A DNA stretch of 6,062 nt. Origin: SIG672 sp045657105 (GTDB lineage Bacteria; Bacillota; Clostridia; Oscillospirales; CAG-272). The position numbers were made by a program, and so were the translations under genes. Each line of letters begins with the position of its first letter. Position 1 is the first letter of the stretch. The DNA lies in the NCBI GenBank assembly GCA_045657105.1, contig JAZOSN010000054.1, forward strand, positions 1 through 6,062, in the 5' to 3' direction. Positions 1 to 6,057 of this stretch are shown here, one piece after another. A model generated the notes under the pieces. The model saw only the letters and a list, made by a program, of their open reading frames with translations, had not been told where the DNA came from and ran no database searches.

Positions 1-1
1 T

Positions 2-835
2 TTCAGAATGCCCAAATATATGCACCTTGCTCAGCTTATGAAGCTTGAGGGAACTTCCAAGAAAAAGCTTTCCAAGCGTGACAAGGGTGCGGCTCTTGCC
101 GACTACAAGGCAGAGGGCTATCCGCCCGAATCGGTCATTGAATACGTTATGACACTTCTCAACTCGAACTACGAGGAGTGGCGCCGCGCAAACGTTGACG
201 CCGACTGGAAGAGCTTTCCCTTCTCGATAAAGAAGATGAACACCTCGGGCGCACTTTTCGACCTCGACAAGTTCACCGACATTTCAAAGACGACTATCTC
301 GCGTATGGACGCAGAAAAAGCATACGCAGGCATCTCCGAATGGGCAAAGTCCTACGATGCACAGTTCTCTGCTCTGCTCGAGAGAGATCCCGAATATGCA
401 AAGCGCATTCTTGCAATCGGTCGCGGCGGCAAAAAGCCGAGAAAGGACCTTGCAAAGTGGAACGAGGCAAAGGATTATATGTCCTTCTTCTACGACGAGC
501 TCTTTACTCAGGTAGACTCCTATCCCGAAGGCTTTGACGTATCAGATATAAAGGCGGCGCTTAATGAATACATCGCAACCTTTGATCCTACCCTTGACAA
601 TAACCTTTGGTTTGAAAACGTAAAGACAATTTCCGAAAAGCTCGGATTTTCGCCCGACGTCAAGGCATACAAGGCAGATCCCGATGCATTCAAGGGACAC
701 GTCGGAGATATAAGCGGCTTCCTTCGTGTTGCCATTACCGGACGTCAGAACTCGCCCGACCTTTACGAGATCACAAAGATCCTCGGCTACGATCGCACGG
801 TAGCACGCGTCAAGGCCGCGGCAGACAAGCTTTAA
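2..835 (+). CDS. gltX: Glutamyl-tRNA synthetase, 3' part (5' end outside window)
   Basis: Class I aminoacyl-tRNA synthetase that attaches glutamate to tRNA-Glu in the cytoplasm using ATP. The reading frame is open from the left edge and 277 residues are visible, so the Rossmann catalytic half with the HIGH motif is missing. The ATG at 8 is internal and not the real start. The KMSKS-type loop reads KLSKR at 65-79, in the setting KKKLSKRDKGA that is characteristic of GluRS. It is followed by the ADY...GYPPESVIEYVMTLL segment of the stem-contact region and then the helical anticodon-binding half. The end carries the usual GluRS closing signature: GHVGDISGFLRVAITG, then a helix ending in YDRTVARVKAAADKL. 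The stop is TAA at 833-835. glnS follows after 23 bases, which points to co-transcription. Whether this enzyme charges only tRNA-Glu or also tRNA-Gln cannot be read from this part. The family call is secure. Confidence 0.95.
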   Translation, partial: FRMPKYMHLAQLMKLEGTSKKKLSKRDKGAALADYKAEGYPPESVIEYVMTLLNSNYEEWRRANVDADWKSFPFSIKKMNTSGALFDLDKFTDISKTTISRMDAEKAYAGISEWAKSYDAQFSALLERDPEYAKRILAIGRGGKKPRKDLAKWNEAKDYMSFFYDELFTQVDSYPEGFDVSDIKAALNEYIATFDPTLDNNLWFENVKTISEKLGFSPDVKAYKADPDAFKGHVGDISGFLRVAITGRQNSPDLYEITKILGYDRTVARVKAAADKL

Positions 836-858
836 TCTAAATTTAGGAGAATTTCAAA

Positions 859-2532
859 ATGAATAAAGACGAGATCTTTTCCATAGGACCGAATTTCATT
901 CACGATATTATCGACGCCGAGCTTGAGGCGGGAATAAACGATACGGTACACACCCGTTTTCCGCCCGAGCCTAACGGATACCTTCACATCGGCTCGGCAA
1001 AGGCGATATACATCAACTATGCAACGGCTAAAAAGTACGGCGGACTTTTCAATCTCCGTTACGACGACACCAACCCCGTAAAGGAGGACACCGAGTACGT
1101 TGACTCGATCTACAACGACCTTTGCTGGCTCGGTACAGAGCCGACAGGCGGCGTTTTCTACGGCTCGGACTACTTTGACAAGTGCTACGAGTTTGCGGTA
1201 AAGCTCATTCGTGACGGCAAGGCGTACGTTTGCGATCTCTCGGCAGAAGAGATGCGCGAGTATCGCGGAACTCTCACCGAGGCGGGCAAGGAAAGTCCTT
1301 ACAGAAACCGCTCTGTTGAAGAAAACCTTGACCTTTTCGAGCGCATGAAGAACGGCGAGTTCCCGGACGGCTCGAAAACGCTTCGCGCGAAGATAGATAT
1401 GGCGTCCCCGAATATGAATATGCGCGATCCCGCAATTTACAGAATAGTTCGCGCACATCACCACCGTCAGGGCGACAAATGGTGCATCTATCCTCTTTAC
1501 GACTACGCGCACCCAATTCAGGACGCGCTTGAAGGCATCACCTATTCGCTCTGCTCACTTGAATTCGAAAATCACAGACCGCTCTACGAGTGGGTTATAG
1601 ACAATATCGGGATTTTCTCACCTGCTCCCAAGCAGAGAGAGTTTGCACGTCTTAACGTAACTTATACGGTAATGAGTAAGCGTTATCTCCGTCAGCTCGT
1701 CGAAACCGGACTCGTTGACGGTTGGGACGATCCCCGTATGCCGACCATCTGCGGACTCCGCAGAAGAGGCTACACTCCTGCCGCTATATTCGATTTCGTA
1801 AAGCGTGCCGGAATTGCAAAGGCTTACAGCATCGTTGACATCGAGCTTCTCGAGCACTGCATACGCGAAGAGCTTAACCAAAGCGCAGAGCGCAGAATTG
1901 CTCTTATGAAGCCTATAAAGGTAGTAATTACGAACTACCCCGAGGACAAGGTAGAATACTTCCCTGTTTCGAACAATCCTCAGAACCCCGAAGCAGGCGA
2001 GCGTATGATTCCCTTTACGCGTGAGATCTACATTGATGCAGACGACTTCTCGGACAACCCGCCGCCCAAATTCTTCCGCATGAAGCCCGAAGGCGAGGTT
2101 CGTCTTATGGGCGCGTACATCGTAAAATGCAACGAGGTAATAAAGGACGAGAGCGGCAACATCGTTGAGATACACTGCACCGCCGACATCGAGTCGGGCA
2201 ACAACAAGCCTCTCGACGGAAGAAAGGTCAAGGGTACTATCCACTGGCTTTCTGCAAAATACTGTGCAGACGTTGACATTATGCTCTACGACAAGCTCTT
2301 TACCATTCCGAATCTCAACGATATGCCCGAGGGTGCGACCTACAACGATTATCTGAATCCCGAATCGCTTAAAAAGCTCACAGGCTGCAAGGTCGAGCTC
2401 GCTCTTTGCACTGCCGAGGCGGGAGATAAGTTCCAGTTCGTTCGCACAGGATATTTCGTAAAGGATTCGAAATATCCGAACACCTTTAACCGTATAGTAA
2501 GCCTTAAAGACAGCTATACTCCAGAAAAATAA
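859..2532 (+). CDS. glnS: Glutaminyl-tRNA synthetase
   Basis: Attaches glutamine directly to tRNA-Gln with ATP in the cytoplasm. It has 557 residues, close to the roughly 554 of E. coli GlnRS, and aligns with it along its whole length from memory of that protein. The ATP-site motif lies in FPPEPNGYLHIGSAKA (34-49); the fourth HIGH position is Ser46 instead of His. The following LRYDDTNP (66-73) contains Asp69, and PLYDYAH contains Tyr214; these correspond to the E. coli residues Asp66 and Tyr211 that recognise glutamine. The KMSKS loop is MSKR at 272-275, as in other GlnRS. GWDDPRMPT and GLRRRGYT follow, then the two-barrel anticodon-binding domain (about 340-545) with DGRKVKGTIHW. An AGGAG site at 845-849 lies 9 bases before the ATG. 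It probably shares a transcript with gltX and is closed by the hairpin at 2546-2577. Start and product are both well supported. Confidence 0.97.
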   Translation: MNKDEIFSIGPNFIHDIIDAELEAGINDTVHTRFPPEPNGYLHIGSAKAIYINYATAKKYGGLFNLRYDDTNPVKEDTEYVDSIYNDLCWLGTEPTGGVFYGSDYFDKCYEFAVKLIRDGKAYVCDLSAEEMREYRGTLTEAGKESPYRNRSVEENLDLFERMKNGEFPDGSKTLRAKIDMASPNMNMRDPAIYRIVRAHHHRQGDKWCIYPLYDYAHPIQDALEGITYSLCSLEFENHRPLYEWVIDNIGIFSPAPKQREFARLNVTYTVMSKRYLRQLVETGLVDGWDDPRMPTICGLRRRGYTPAAIFDFVKRAGIAKAYSIVDIELLEHCIREELNQSAERRIALMKPIKVVITNYPEDKVEYFPVSNNPQNPEAGERMIPFTREIYIDADDFSDNPPPKFFRMKPEGEVRLMGAYIVKCNEVIKDESGNIVEIHCTADIESGNNKPLDGRKVKGTIHWLSAKYCADVDIMLYDKLFTIPNLNDMPEGATYNDYLNPESLKKLTGCKVELALCTAEAGDKFQFVRTGYFVKDSKYPNTFNRIVSLKDSYTPEK

Positions 2533-2545
2533 CGTTTTAAAGCAG

Positions 2546-2577
2546 AAAACGCAAAGGATCAAGTCCTTTGCGTTTTT
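2546..2577 (+). terminator. Rho-independent terminator after glnS
   Basis: A perfect 13-bp stem (2546-2558 with 2564-2576) encloses the 5-base loop TCAAG, and the right arm ends in a run of five T. The stem has an A-rich left foot facing the T run, so it could act in both directions. It starts 13 bases after the glnS stop and separates the synthetase operon from the marR promoter. Confidence 0.93.
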
Positions 2578-2618
2578 GTTTATGAAAAGTGAATTTTATC
2601 TTAACTATTTTCCGCGTC

Positions 2619-2632
2619 GTTGACAAATCAAC
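2619..2632. promoter_or_regulatory. Palindrome over the -35 box (candidate operator)
   Basis: GTTGA-CAAA-TCAAC is a perfect 5-bp inverted repeat with a 4-base centre, lying exactly on the -35 hexamer of the marR promoter. MarR-family dimers bind short palindromes of this kind, and the TTGA....TCAA form recalls the FabT box of streptococci (TTTGA....TCAAA type, from memory). Part of the symmetry comes from the TTGACA hexamer itself, so the evidence is weaker than for the palindrome over the -10 box. Confidence 0.45.
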
Positions 2633-2648
2633 AATTATATGGTATAAT
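2620..2648 (+). promoter_or_regulatory. Consensus sigma-A promoter of the marR-fakB-fakA cassette
   Basis: TTGACA at 2620-2625 and TATAAT at 2643-2648 are both perfect hexamers, separated by the optimal 17 bases. Transcription should start near 2655, leaving a leader of about 29 bases before the marR ATG. It lies just downstream of the glnS terminator in an AT-rich gap. No other promoter of this quality was seen in the gaps before fakB or fakA, so this one probably serves all three genes. A promoter this close to consensus is usually kept in check by a repressor, which fits the overlapping palindromes. Confidence 0.92.
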
Positions 2649-2649
2649 T
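2633..2649. promoter_or_regulatory. 17-bp perfect palindrome over the -10 box (candidate MarR operator)
   Basis: AATTATA-TGG-TATAATT is a perfect 7-bp inverted repeat around a 3-base centre at 2641. It covers the end of the promoter spacer and the whole -10 hexamer. Size, symmetry and placement are typical of a MarR-family operator, where binding blocks RNA polymerase. The obvious ligand is the MarR protein encoded 35 bases downstream. This is inference: the repeat is seen, the binding is not. Confidence 0.6.
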
Positions 2650-2673
2650 ATTTCGTTATTTTAATTGAATTTT

Positions 2674-2677
2674 GGAG
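2674..2677 (+). promoter_or_regulatory. Ribosome binding site that fixes the marR start
   Basis: GGAG sits 6 bases before the ATG at 2684. An in-frame TTG at 2672 would overlap this site and have no ribosome site of its own, so the four-residue longer version is unlikely. Confidence 0.8.
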
Positions 2678-2683
2678 ATCATC

Positions 2684-3130
2684 ATGCAAGAACGTTTTAA
2701 AGCTTTTACCCTGCTTATTGCGAAAGTAAACAGATGTATAAGAAAGATAAAGACCGAGGAAATGGCAGAGCTTGACCTTAAAAGCACTCACGTTTCCTGC
2801 CTTTATTACCTTTACACCATGCAATCGCTCACCGCAAAGGAGCTCGGCGACGTTTGCGAGGAGGACAAAGCGGCCATTTCACGCTCTCTCGAATATCTTG
2901 AAAAGAACGGTTATCTCGAAACCATCGAAAAAGAGCACAAAAAATACAAAAGACCGCTTGAACTTACCGAAAAAGGACGCCAGATCGGAAAGCAGGTATC
3001 GGAACGCATAGACAACATTCTTGACAAAGCGAGCGAGGGTGTGTCCGAAGAGGATAGAGTCATTTTCTACCGTTCTCTTGCTAAAATAAGCGAAAATCTT
3101 CAAAATATCTGCGATAAGTATGATAAATAA
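2684..3130 (+). CDS. MarR-family transcriptional regulator
   Basis: A 148-residue protein of normal MarR length, expected to be a dimeric winged-helix DNA-binding protein in the cytoplasm. The N-terminal helix (about 1-30) and the C-terminal helices (about 105-148) would form the dimer interface. The winged helix runs from LTAKELGDV (49-57) through the recognition helix (about 61-75, KAAISRSLEYLEKNGYL) to a Lys-rich wing (about 79-91) ending in the family mark PLELTEKG. Cysteines are at 18, 39, 58 and 143, but no OhrR-type N-terminal redox cysteine pattern is clear. The ATG at 2684 is chosen because of the GGAG site ahead of it. It is the first gene after a strong promoter with two palindromes, so autoregulation is likely. 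fakB follows after 36 bases. Control of fatty acid use, in the manner of FabT, is inferred from this linkage only. Its base composition is somewhat more AT-rich than that of the synthetase genes. Confidence 0.92.
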   Translation: MQERFKAFTLLIAKVNRCIRKIKTEEMAELDLKSTHVSCLYYLYTMQSLTAKELGDVCEEDKAAISRSLEYLEKNGYLETIEKEHKKYKRPLELTEKGRQIGKQVSERIDNILDKASEGVSEEDRVIFYRSLAKISENLQNICDKYDK

Positions 3131-3166
3131 TTTTCGCGGGCATAATTATTAAAGGAGAATTTTAAT

Positions 3167-4033
3167 ATGAAAGATTACGTTATATTTACAGATTCGGGTT
3201 GCGACATTTCCCCCGAGCTGCTCGGCAAGTGGGGTGTTTTCCATAAGAGCCTCAACTTCCGTTTTGACGACGATGAAAAGGAATATTCGAACGAGGATAT
3301 GCCTGTTTCACAGTTTTATCAGAAGATGCGCGAGGGCTCGGTAGCAAAGACCTCTGCGGTCAACGCGGAAACCTTTGCCATTTCCTTTGAAGAGATATTA
3401 AAGGAAGGAAAAGATATTCTCTATATCGGATTTTCCTCGGGACTCAGTACGACCTATAACTCGGCGCGTCTTGCCGCAGTACAGCTTAACGAAAAGTATC
3501 CCGAGAGCAAGATAATAACTATCGACACTCTCGCCGCTTCCGCCGGTCAGGGACTCATTTTGAAGCTCGCTCTCGATAAAAAAAGCGAGGGTGCAACTAT
3601 CGACGAAACGGCGGCTTTCGTCGAGGATATAAAATTCAGAATTTCGATATGGTTCACGGTTGACGACCTCGTTTACTTAAAGCGCGGCGGAAGAGTGAGC
3701 GCTACTGCGGCGTTCTTCGGAAATATGCTCGGTATCAAGCCGGTACTGCATATGGACAACGAGGGACATCTCGTTCCGGTATCAAAGGTTCGCGGAAGAA
3801 AAACCGCCGTTGCCGCTCTTGCAGACAAATACGGCGAGCTCGCAACCGATCTCGGCGGAGCAGACATATTCATTTCTCACGGCGACTGCCTTGCGGACGC
3901 TCAGTACCTCGCAGATCTTCTCAAAACAAGATACGGTGCAAGTGTCGATCTCATAACAGACGTAGGAACGGTTATTGGAGCACATTCGGGCCCCGGAACT
4001 CTTGCACTTTTCTTCGTAGGAAAGAACAGATAA
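3167..4033 (+). CDS. fakB: DegV-family fatty-acid-binding protein (FakB type)
   Basis: DegV proteins hold one fatty acid in a buried pocket and present its carboxylate to the kinase FakA, which makes acyl-phosphate for phospholipid synthesis. The 288 residues match the family length. Family marks in order are FTDSGCDI (7-14), KTSAVN (61-66), SSGLSTTYNSA (90-100), IDTLAASAGQG (119-129), VDDLVYLKRGGRVS (165-178), LGIKPVL (188-194) and GAHSGPG (271-277). Thr62, Ser94, an Arg of RGGR (173 or 176) and His273 match the positions said to bind the carboxylate in S. aureus FakB1, as I recall them. Two motifs differ from the commonest form: TSAVN replaces TSQPS, and Thr95 stands where Gly is usual. AAAGGAG at 3151-3157, 9 bases before the ATG, supports the start. 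The kinase gene directly behind it makes the FakB role likely; chain-length preference cannot be read. Confidence 0.93.
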   Translation: MKDYVIFTDSGCDISPELLGKWGVFHKSLNFRFDDDEKEYSNEDMPVSQFYQKMREGSVAKTSAVNAETFAISFEEILKEGKDILYIGFSSGLSTTYNSARLAAVQLNEKYPESKIITIDTLAASAGQGLILKLALDKKSEGATIDETAAFVEDIKFRISIWFTVDDLVYLKRGGRVSATAAFFGNMLGIKPVLHMDNEGHLVPVSKVRGRKTAVAALADKYGELATDLGGADIFISHGDCLADAQYLADLLKTRYGASVDLITDVGTVIGAHSGPGTLALFFVGKNR

Positions 4034-4067
4034 ACGGCTTTAACGAATAAGGAGATAGGTTCTATTT

Positions 4068-5780
4068 ATGGCTAAGAAGGAAAAGAAAGCCTCCAAGGGC
4101 GGAGGACTTAATATAAAATATCTCGGCGGACTTCTCCTGTCCAGGATGGCGCGCGGCGGAGCAAAGCAACTTCGCACGAACGCAGACGAGGTGAACAAAT
4201 TAAACGTATTCCCCGTTCCGGACGGCGACACGGGCGACAATATGCGAATGACCATCGAAAGCGGTATTGCCGCCATCGAAAACATCGACTCAGACGATCT
4301 TGCCGAGGTGATGAAAACCCTTTCGCACGGTATGCTTCTCGGAGCACGCGGAAACTCGGGAGTTATTCTTTCGCAGTTCTTTGCAGGAATGGCAAAGGGT
4401 CTTGAAAAATCCGAAAAGGCAGATCCCGTCACATTTGGAAATGCGCTAGAGCTCGGAGTCAAGCAGGCTTATTCCTCTGTTATGACGCCGACCGAGGGTA
4501 CTATTCTGACGGTCGCACGAGAGGCAGTCGAATACGCGGTCGCAAACATCACACCCAAAAGCACGATCAGATCGCTTTTTGCCGATCTGGTAAAGGAAAT
4601 GCACGCTTCGCTCGACCGCACACCCGAGATCCTCTCGGTGCTTAAAGAAGCGGGAGTTGTCGATAGCGGCGGCGCAGGGCTTCTCTACATAATGGAGGGC
4701 TTCAACAGAGTTCTGAACGGCGAGGAGCTGCCCGACGAGGCGAACGAGTCCTTCTCGGCTCCCAAATCCGCACACGTTGGCTTTGCATTTGATGCAGACA
4801 GTGAAATGACCTACGGATACTGCACCGAGCTTCTTCTTCAACTCCAACATTCGAAGACCGATATAGCCGCTTTTGATATTGATGCACTCAGAGCGTTTCT
4901 AGTCAGTATCGGTGACTCTGTCGTAGCTTTCAAGACGGATAGCATCGTGAAGCTCCACGTTCACACCTTCACGCCCGAAAAGGTGCTTGAATACTGCCGC
5001 AAATACGGAGAATTTCTCACCGTAAAGATAGAAAACATGTCAGTTCAACACACCGAGCTGTCAGAAAACACACCGGCGCCGGAAATATCAGTCGAAGCTC
5101 CCAAGGAGCCCAAGAAAAAATACGGCATCGTCGCAGTAAGCAACGGTCCGGGAGTCGAAGCGCTCTACCGTGAGCTCGGCACCGACGAGGTCGTTCGTGG
5201 CGGTCAGACACAAAATCCGTCAACGAGTGATTTTCTCGAAGCGTTTGAAAAGGTAAACGCAGAGCAGATCTTCGTTTTCCCTAACAACTCGAATATAATT
5301 ATGGCGGCTCAGCAGGCGGGCGACCTTTACGAAAAGGCGAAGGTCCACGTTCTCCCGAGCAAGAACATCGGCACAGGCTATGTGGCAATTTCTTCAGCAA
5401 ACCTTGACAGTCCCGATGCAGATACGATAATTGCAGAGATGAATGAGGCTATGGAAAGAGTCACCGCAGGCTACGTTTCCCCTTCGATCCGCGACGCCGA
5501 GATGAACGGAGTTCACATAAATAGCGGCGACACCATCGGAATTATAAACAAGGAGATCGTGGTTTCCGCAAAAAGCAAGATGGAAGCAACGAAAAAGCTC
5601 GCTTCCCTACTTCTCAATCTTCCCGAAAAGTTTATGCTCACGGTATTCTGCGGCGAGGATTCAAACGCCGACGAGCAGAGTGAGCTCACTGCATATCTTG
5701 CAAAAGAATATCCGGACGCCGAGGTCTATTTCATCGACGGCGGACAGGAGATATATCCGTACATTTTTGTAGCGGAATAA
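4068..5780 (+). CDS. fakA: DAK2-domain fatty acid kinase (FakA/YloV family)
   Basis: ATP-dependent kinase that phosphorylates fatty acids held by FakB-type DegV proteins; the acyl-phosphate feeds PlsX/PlsY in membrane lipid synthesis. It has 570 residues, slightly longer than the usual 550 or so. The DhaL/DAK2 nucleotide domain (about 15-215) shows NVFPVPDGDTGDNM (46-59) with Mg-binding aspartates at 52, 54 and 57, then GARGNSGVILSQFF (92-105), TPTEGT (140-145) and DSGGAGLL (199-206). The middle domain (about 235-328) keeps Cys252, His297 and His299, which fit the zinc triad described for S. aureus FakA. A Pro/Lys-rich linker (329-350) leads to the DegV-like C-terminal domain (352-570). An extra Lys/Gly-rich tail of about 14 residues precedes the domain. 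AAGGAG at 4049-4054 is 13 bases from the ATG, rather far, but no better in-frame start exists before Met27. It lies 34 bases after fakB and ends at its own terminator. The usual yloU/asp23 and recG neighbours are absent here. Confidence 0.94.
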   Translation: MAKKEKKASKGGGLNIKYLGGLLLSRMARGGAKQLRTNADEVNKLNVFPVPDGDTGDNMRMTIESGIAAIENIDSDDLAEVMKTLSHGMLLGARGNSGVILSQFFAGMAKGLEKSEKADPVTFGNALELGVKQAYSSVMTPTEGTILTVAREAVEYAVANITPKSTIRSLFADLVKEMHASLDRTPEILSVLKEAGVVDSGGAGLLYIMEGFNRVLNGEELPDEANESFSAPKSAHVGFAFDADSEMTYGYCTELLLQLQHSKTDIAAFDIDALRAFLVSIGDSVVAFKTDSIVKLHVHTFTPEKVLEYCRKYGEFLTVKIENMSVQHTELSENTPAPEISVEAPKEPKKKYGIVAVSNGPGVEALYRELGTDEVVRGGQTQNPSTSDFLEAFEKVNAEQIFVFPNNSNIIMAAQQAGDLYEKAKVHVLPSKNIGTGYVAISSANLDSPDADTIIAEMNEAMERVTAGYVSPSIRDAEMNGVHINSGDTIGIINKEIVVSAKSKMEATKKLASLLLNLPEKFMLTVFCGEDSNADEQSELTAYLAKEYPDAEVYFIDGGQEIYPYIFVAE

Positions 5781-5787
5781 ACAGGAT

Positions 5788-5816
5788 AAAAAAAGCACGG
5801 CTTTGCCGTGCTTTTT
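5788..5816 (+). terminator. Rho-independent terminator after fakA
   Basis: GCACGGC (5795-5801) pairs with GCCGTGC (5805-5811) around a TTT loop. Seven A before the left arm and five T after the right arm extend the stem and let it work in both directions. It begins 8 bases after the fakA stop. On the - strand it also stands right behind the decayed tRNA-Leu end at 5823-5852, the same arrangement as the intact tRNA and its terminator. Confidence 0.93.
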
Positions 5817-5822
5817 CGTTTA

Positions 5823-5852
5823 TGCGTCTGACAGGAGTTACGAACCTAAATC
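5823..5852 (-). pseudogene. Decayed tRNA-Leu 3'-end copy
   Basis: From 5821, the + strand matches the acceptor and T-arm end of the intact tRNA-Leu (from 5974) at 24 of 25 positions, apart from a two-base TA insertion (5839-5840) in the T loop. It then continues as GAACCTAAATC (5842-5852), an 11-base match to the anticodon loop at 6017-6027. GAACCT occurs in both the T loop (5993-5998) and the anticodon loop (6017-6022) of the intact gene, so a 24-base deletion between these repeats would create exactly this junction. No 5' acceptor strand, D-arm or sound T-stem remains, so it cannot be a working tRNA. The deletion route is inference; the matches are seen. Confidence 0.65.
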
Positions 5853-5926
5853 GGCGCCCACGTTTTCCTTTCCCTTTTATTCCCTTTGCGCCGATAAGCA
5901 ATTCTTCGAATTGCGAGGTTCGACTC
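5835..5926. repeat. Nested inverted repeats forming a possible three-way junction
   Basis: Three inverted repeats nest without overlap. The outer pair is 5835-5838 plus 5841-5847 with 5916-5926 (11 bp with a two-base bulge at 5839-5840). Inside it is ATCGGCGC (5850-5857) with GCGCCGAT (5888-5895), 8 perfect bp around a 30-base loop that is pyrimidine-rich on the + strand. Next comes GCAATTC-TTC-GAATTGC (5898-5914), 7 perfect bp. The joints are only 2, 2 and 1 bases long. Both outer arms resemble a tRNA T loop in opposite orientations. A compact fold like this suggests a structured RNA, or a small palindromic repeat element of the REP or MITE kind. No coding potential is evident; the small frames here are translations of tRNA-like sequence. 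Function unknown. Confidence 0.55.
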
Positions 5927-5943
5927 GATTTATACAGATAAAC

Positions 5944-5970
5944 AAAAGACCGACAATAGTCGGTCTTTTT
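5944..5970 (-). terminator. Terminator behind tRNA-Leu
   Basis: AAAAGACCGAC (5944-5954) pairs perfectly with GTCGGTCTTTT (5959-5969) around a 4-base loop, 11 bp in all. Read on the - strand it lies 6 bases beyond the tRNA 3' end and finishes in a short T run broken by a G. The + strand side ends in five T, so it could also stop transcripts running rightward. Confidence 0.85.
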
Positions 5971-5975
5971 GTCTA

Positions 5976-6057
5976 TGCGCCTGACAGGAGTCGAACCTGC
6001 ACACCGTGAGGCATTGGAACCTAAATCCAACGTGTCTGCCAATTCCACCACAGGCGC
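5976..6057 (-). tRNA. tRNA-Leu, anticodon UAG
   Basis: An 82-base class II tRNA that reads CUN-type leucine codons. The acceptor stem is GCGCCTG with CAGGCGC, 7 perfect bp, followed by discriminator base A (complement of 5976). The D-arm region has the usual GGTGGAATTGGCAGACAC. The anticodon stem TTGGA/TCCAA (6026-6030 with 6014-6018) holds loop TTTAGGT, and the anticodon TAG is the complement of 6021-6023. The long variable arm is short for its class (GCC with GGT around TCAC). The T-arm is GCAGG/CCTGT with loop TTCGACT. The 3' CCA is not encoded and must be added after transcription. The promoter would lie beyond the right edge. Confidence 0.97.

Noticed and set aside
1618..2562. 314-residue frame antisense to glnS
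   Set aside because: A shadow frame favoured by the codon bias of glnS. It starts inside the terminator hairpin, has no ribosome site and no recognisable domain. The 226-residue antisense frame at 832-1512 is rejected for the same reasons.
2672..2683. Upstream TTG start for the MarR gene, adding four residues
   Set aside because: The TTG overlaps the GGAG ribosome site that serves the ATG at 2684 and has none of its own.
2531..2703. 13-base direct repeat AACGTTTTAAAGC at 2531-2543 and 2691-2703, bracketing the terminator and promoter
   Set aside because: A single 13-base match in 6 kb is within reach of chance. One copy lies within the start of the MarR coding sequence, and nothing suggests an inserted element between them.
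3148..3166. ATTAAA/TTTAAT hairpin holding the fakB ribosome site in its loop
   Set aside because: Six A-T pairs only. It is too weak to be a convincing translation switch and is expected in an AT-rich leader.
5803..6009. 68-residue frame on the + strand ending in VYAPDRSRTCTP
   Set aside because: Antisense translation of the tRNA 3' end and its relic. It has no ribosome site and crosses two terminator hairpins. The repeated VYA.DRS words reflect the tRNA duplication, not a protein repeat.
5731..6051. 106-residue frame on the - strand beginning MVELADTLDLGSNAS
   Set aside because: Its start lies inside the tRNA-Leu gene and it runs through both terminators and into fakA. This is a well-known false translation of tRNA-Leu.
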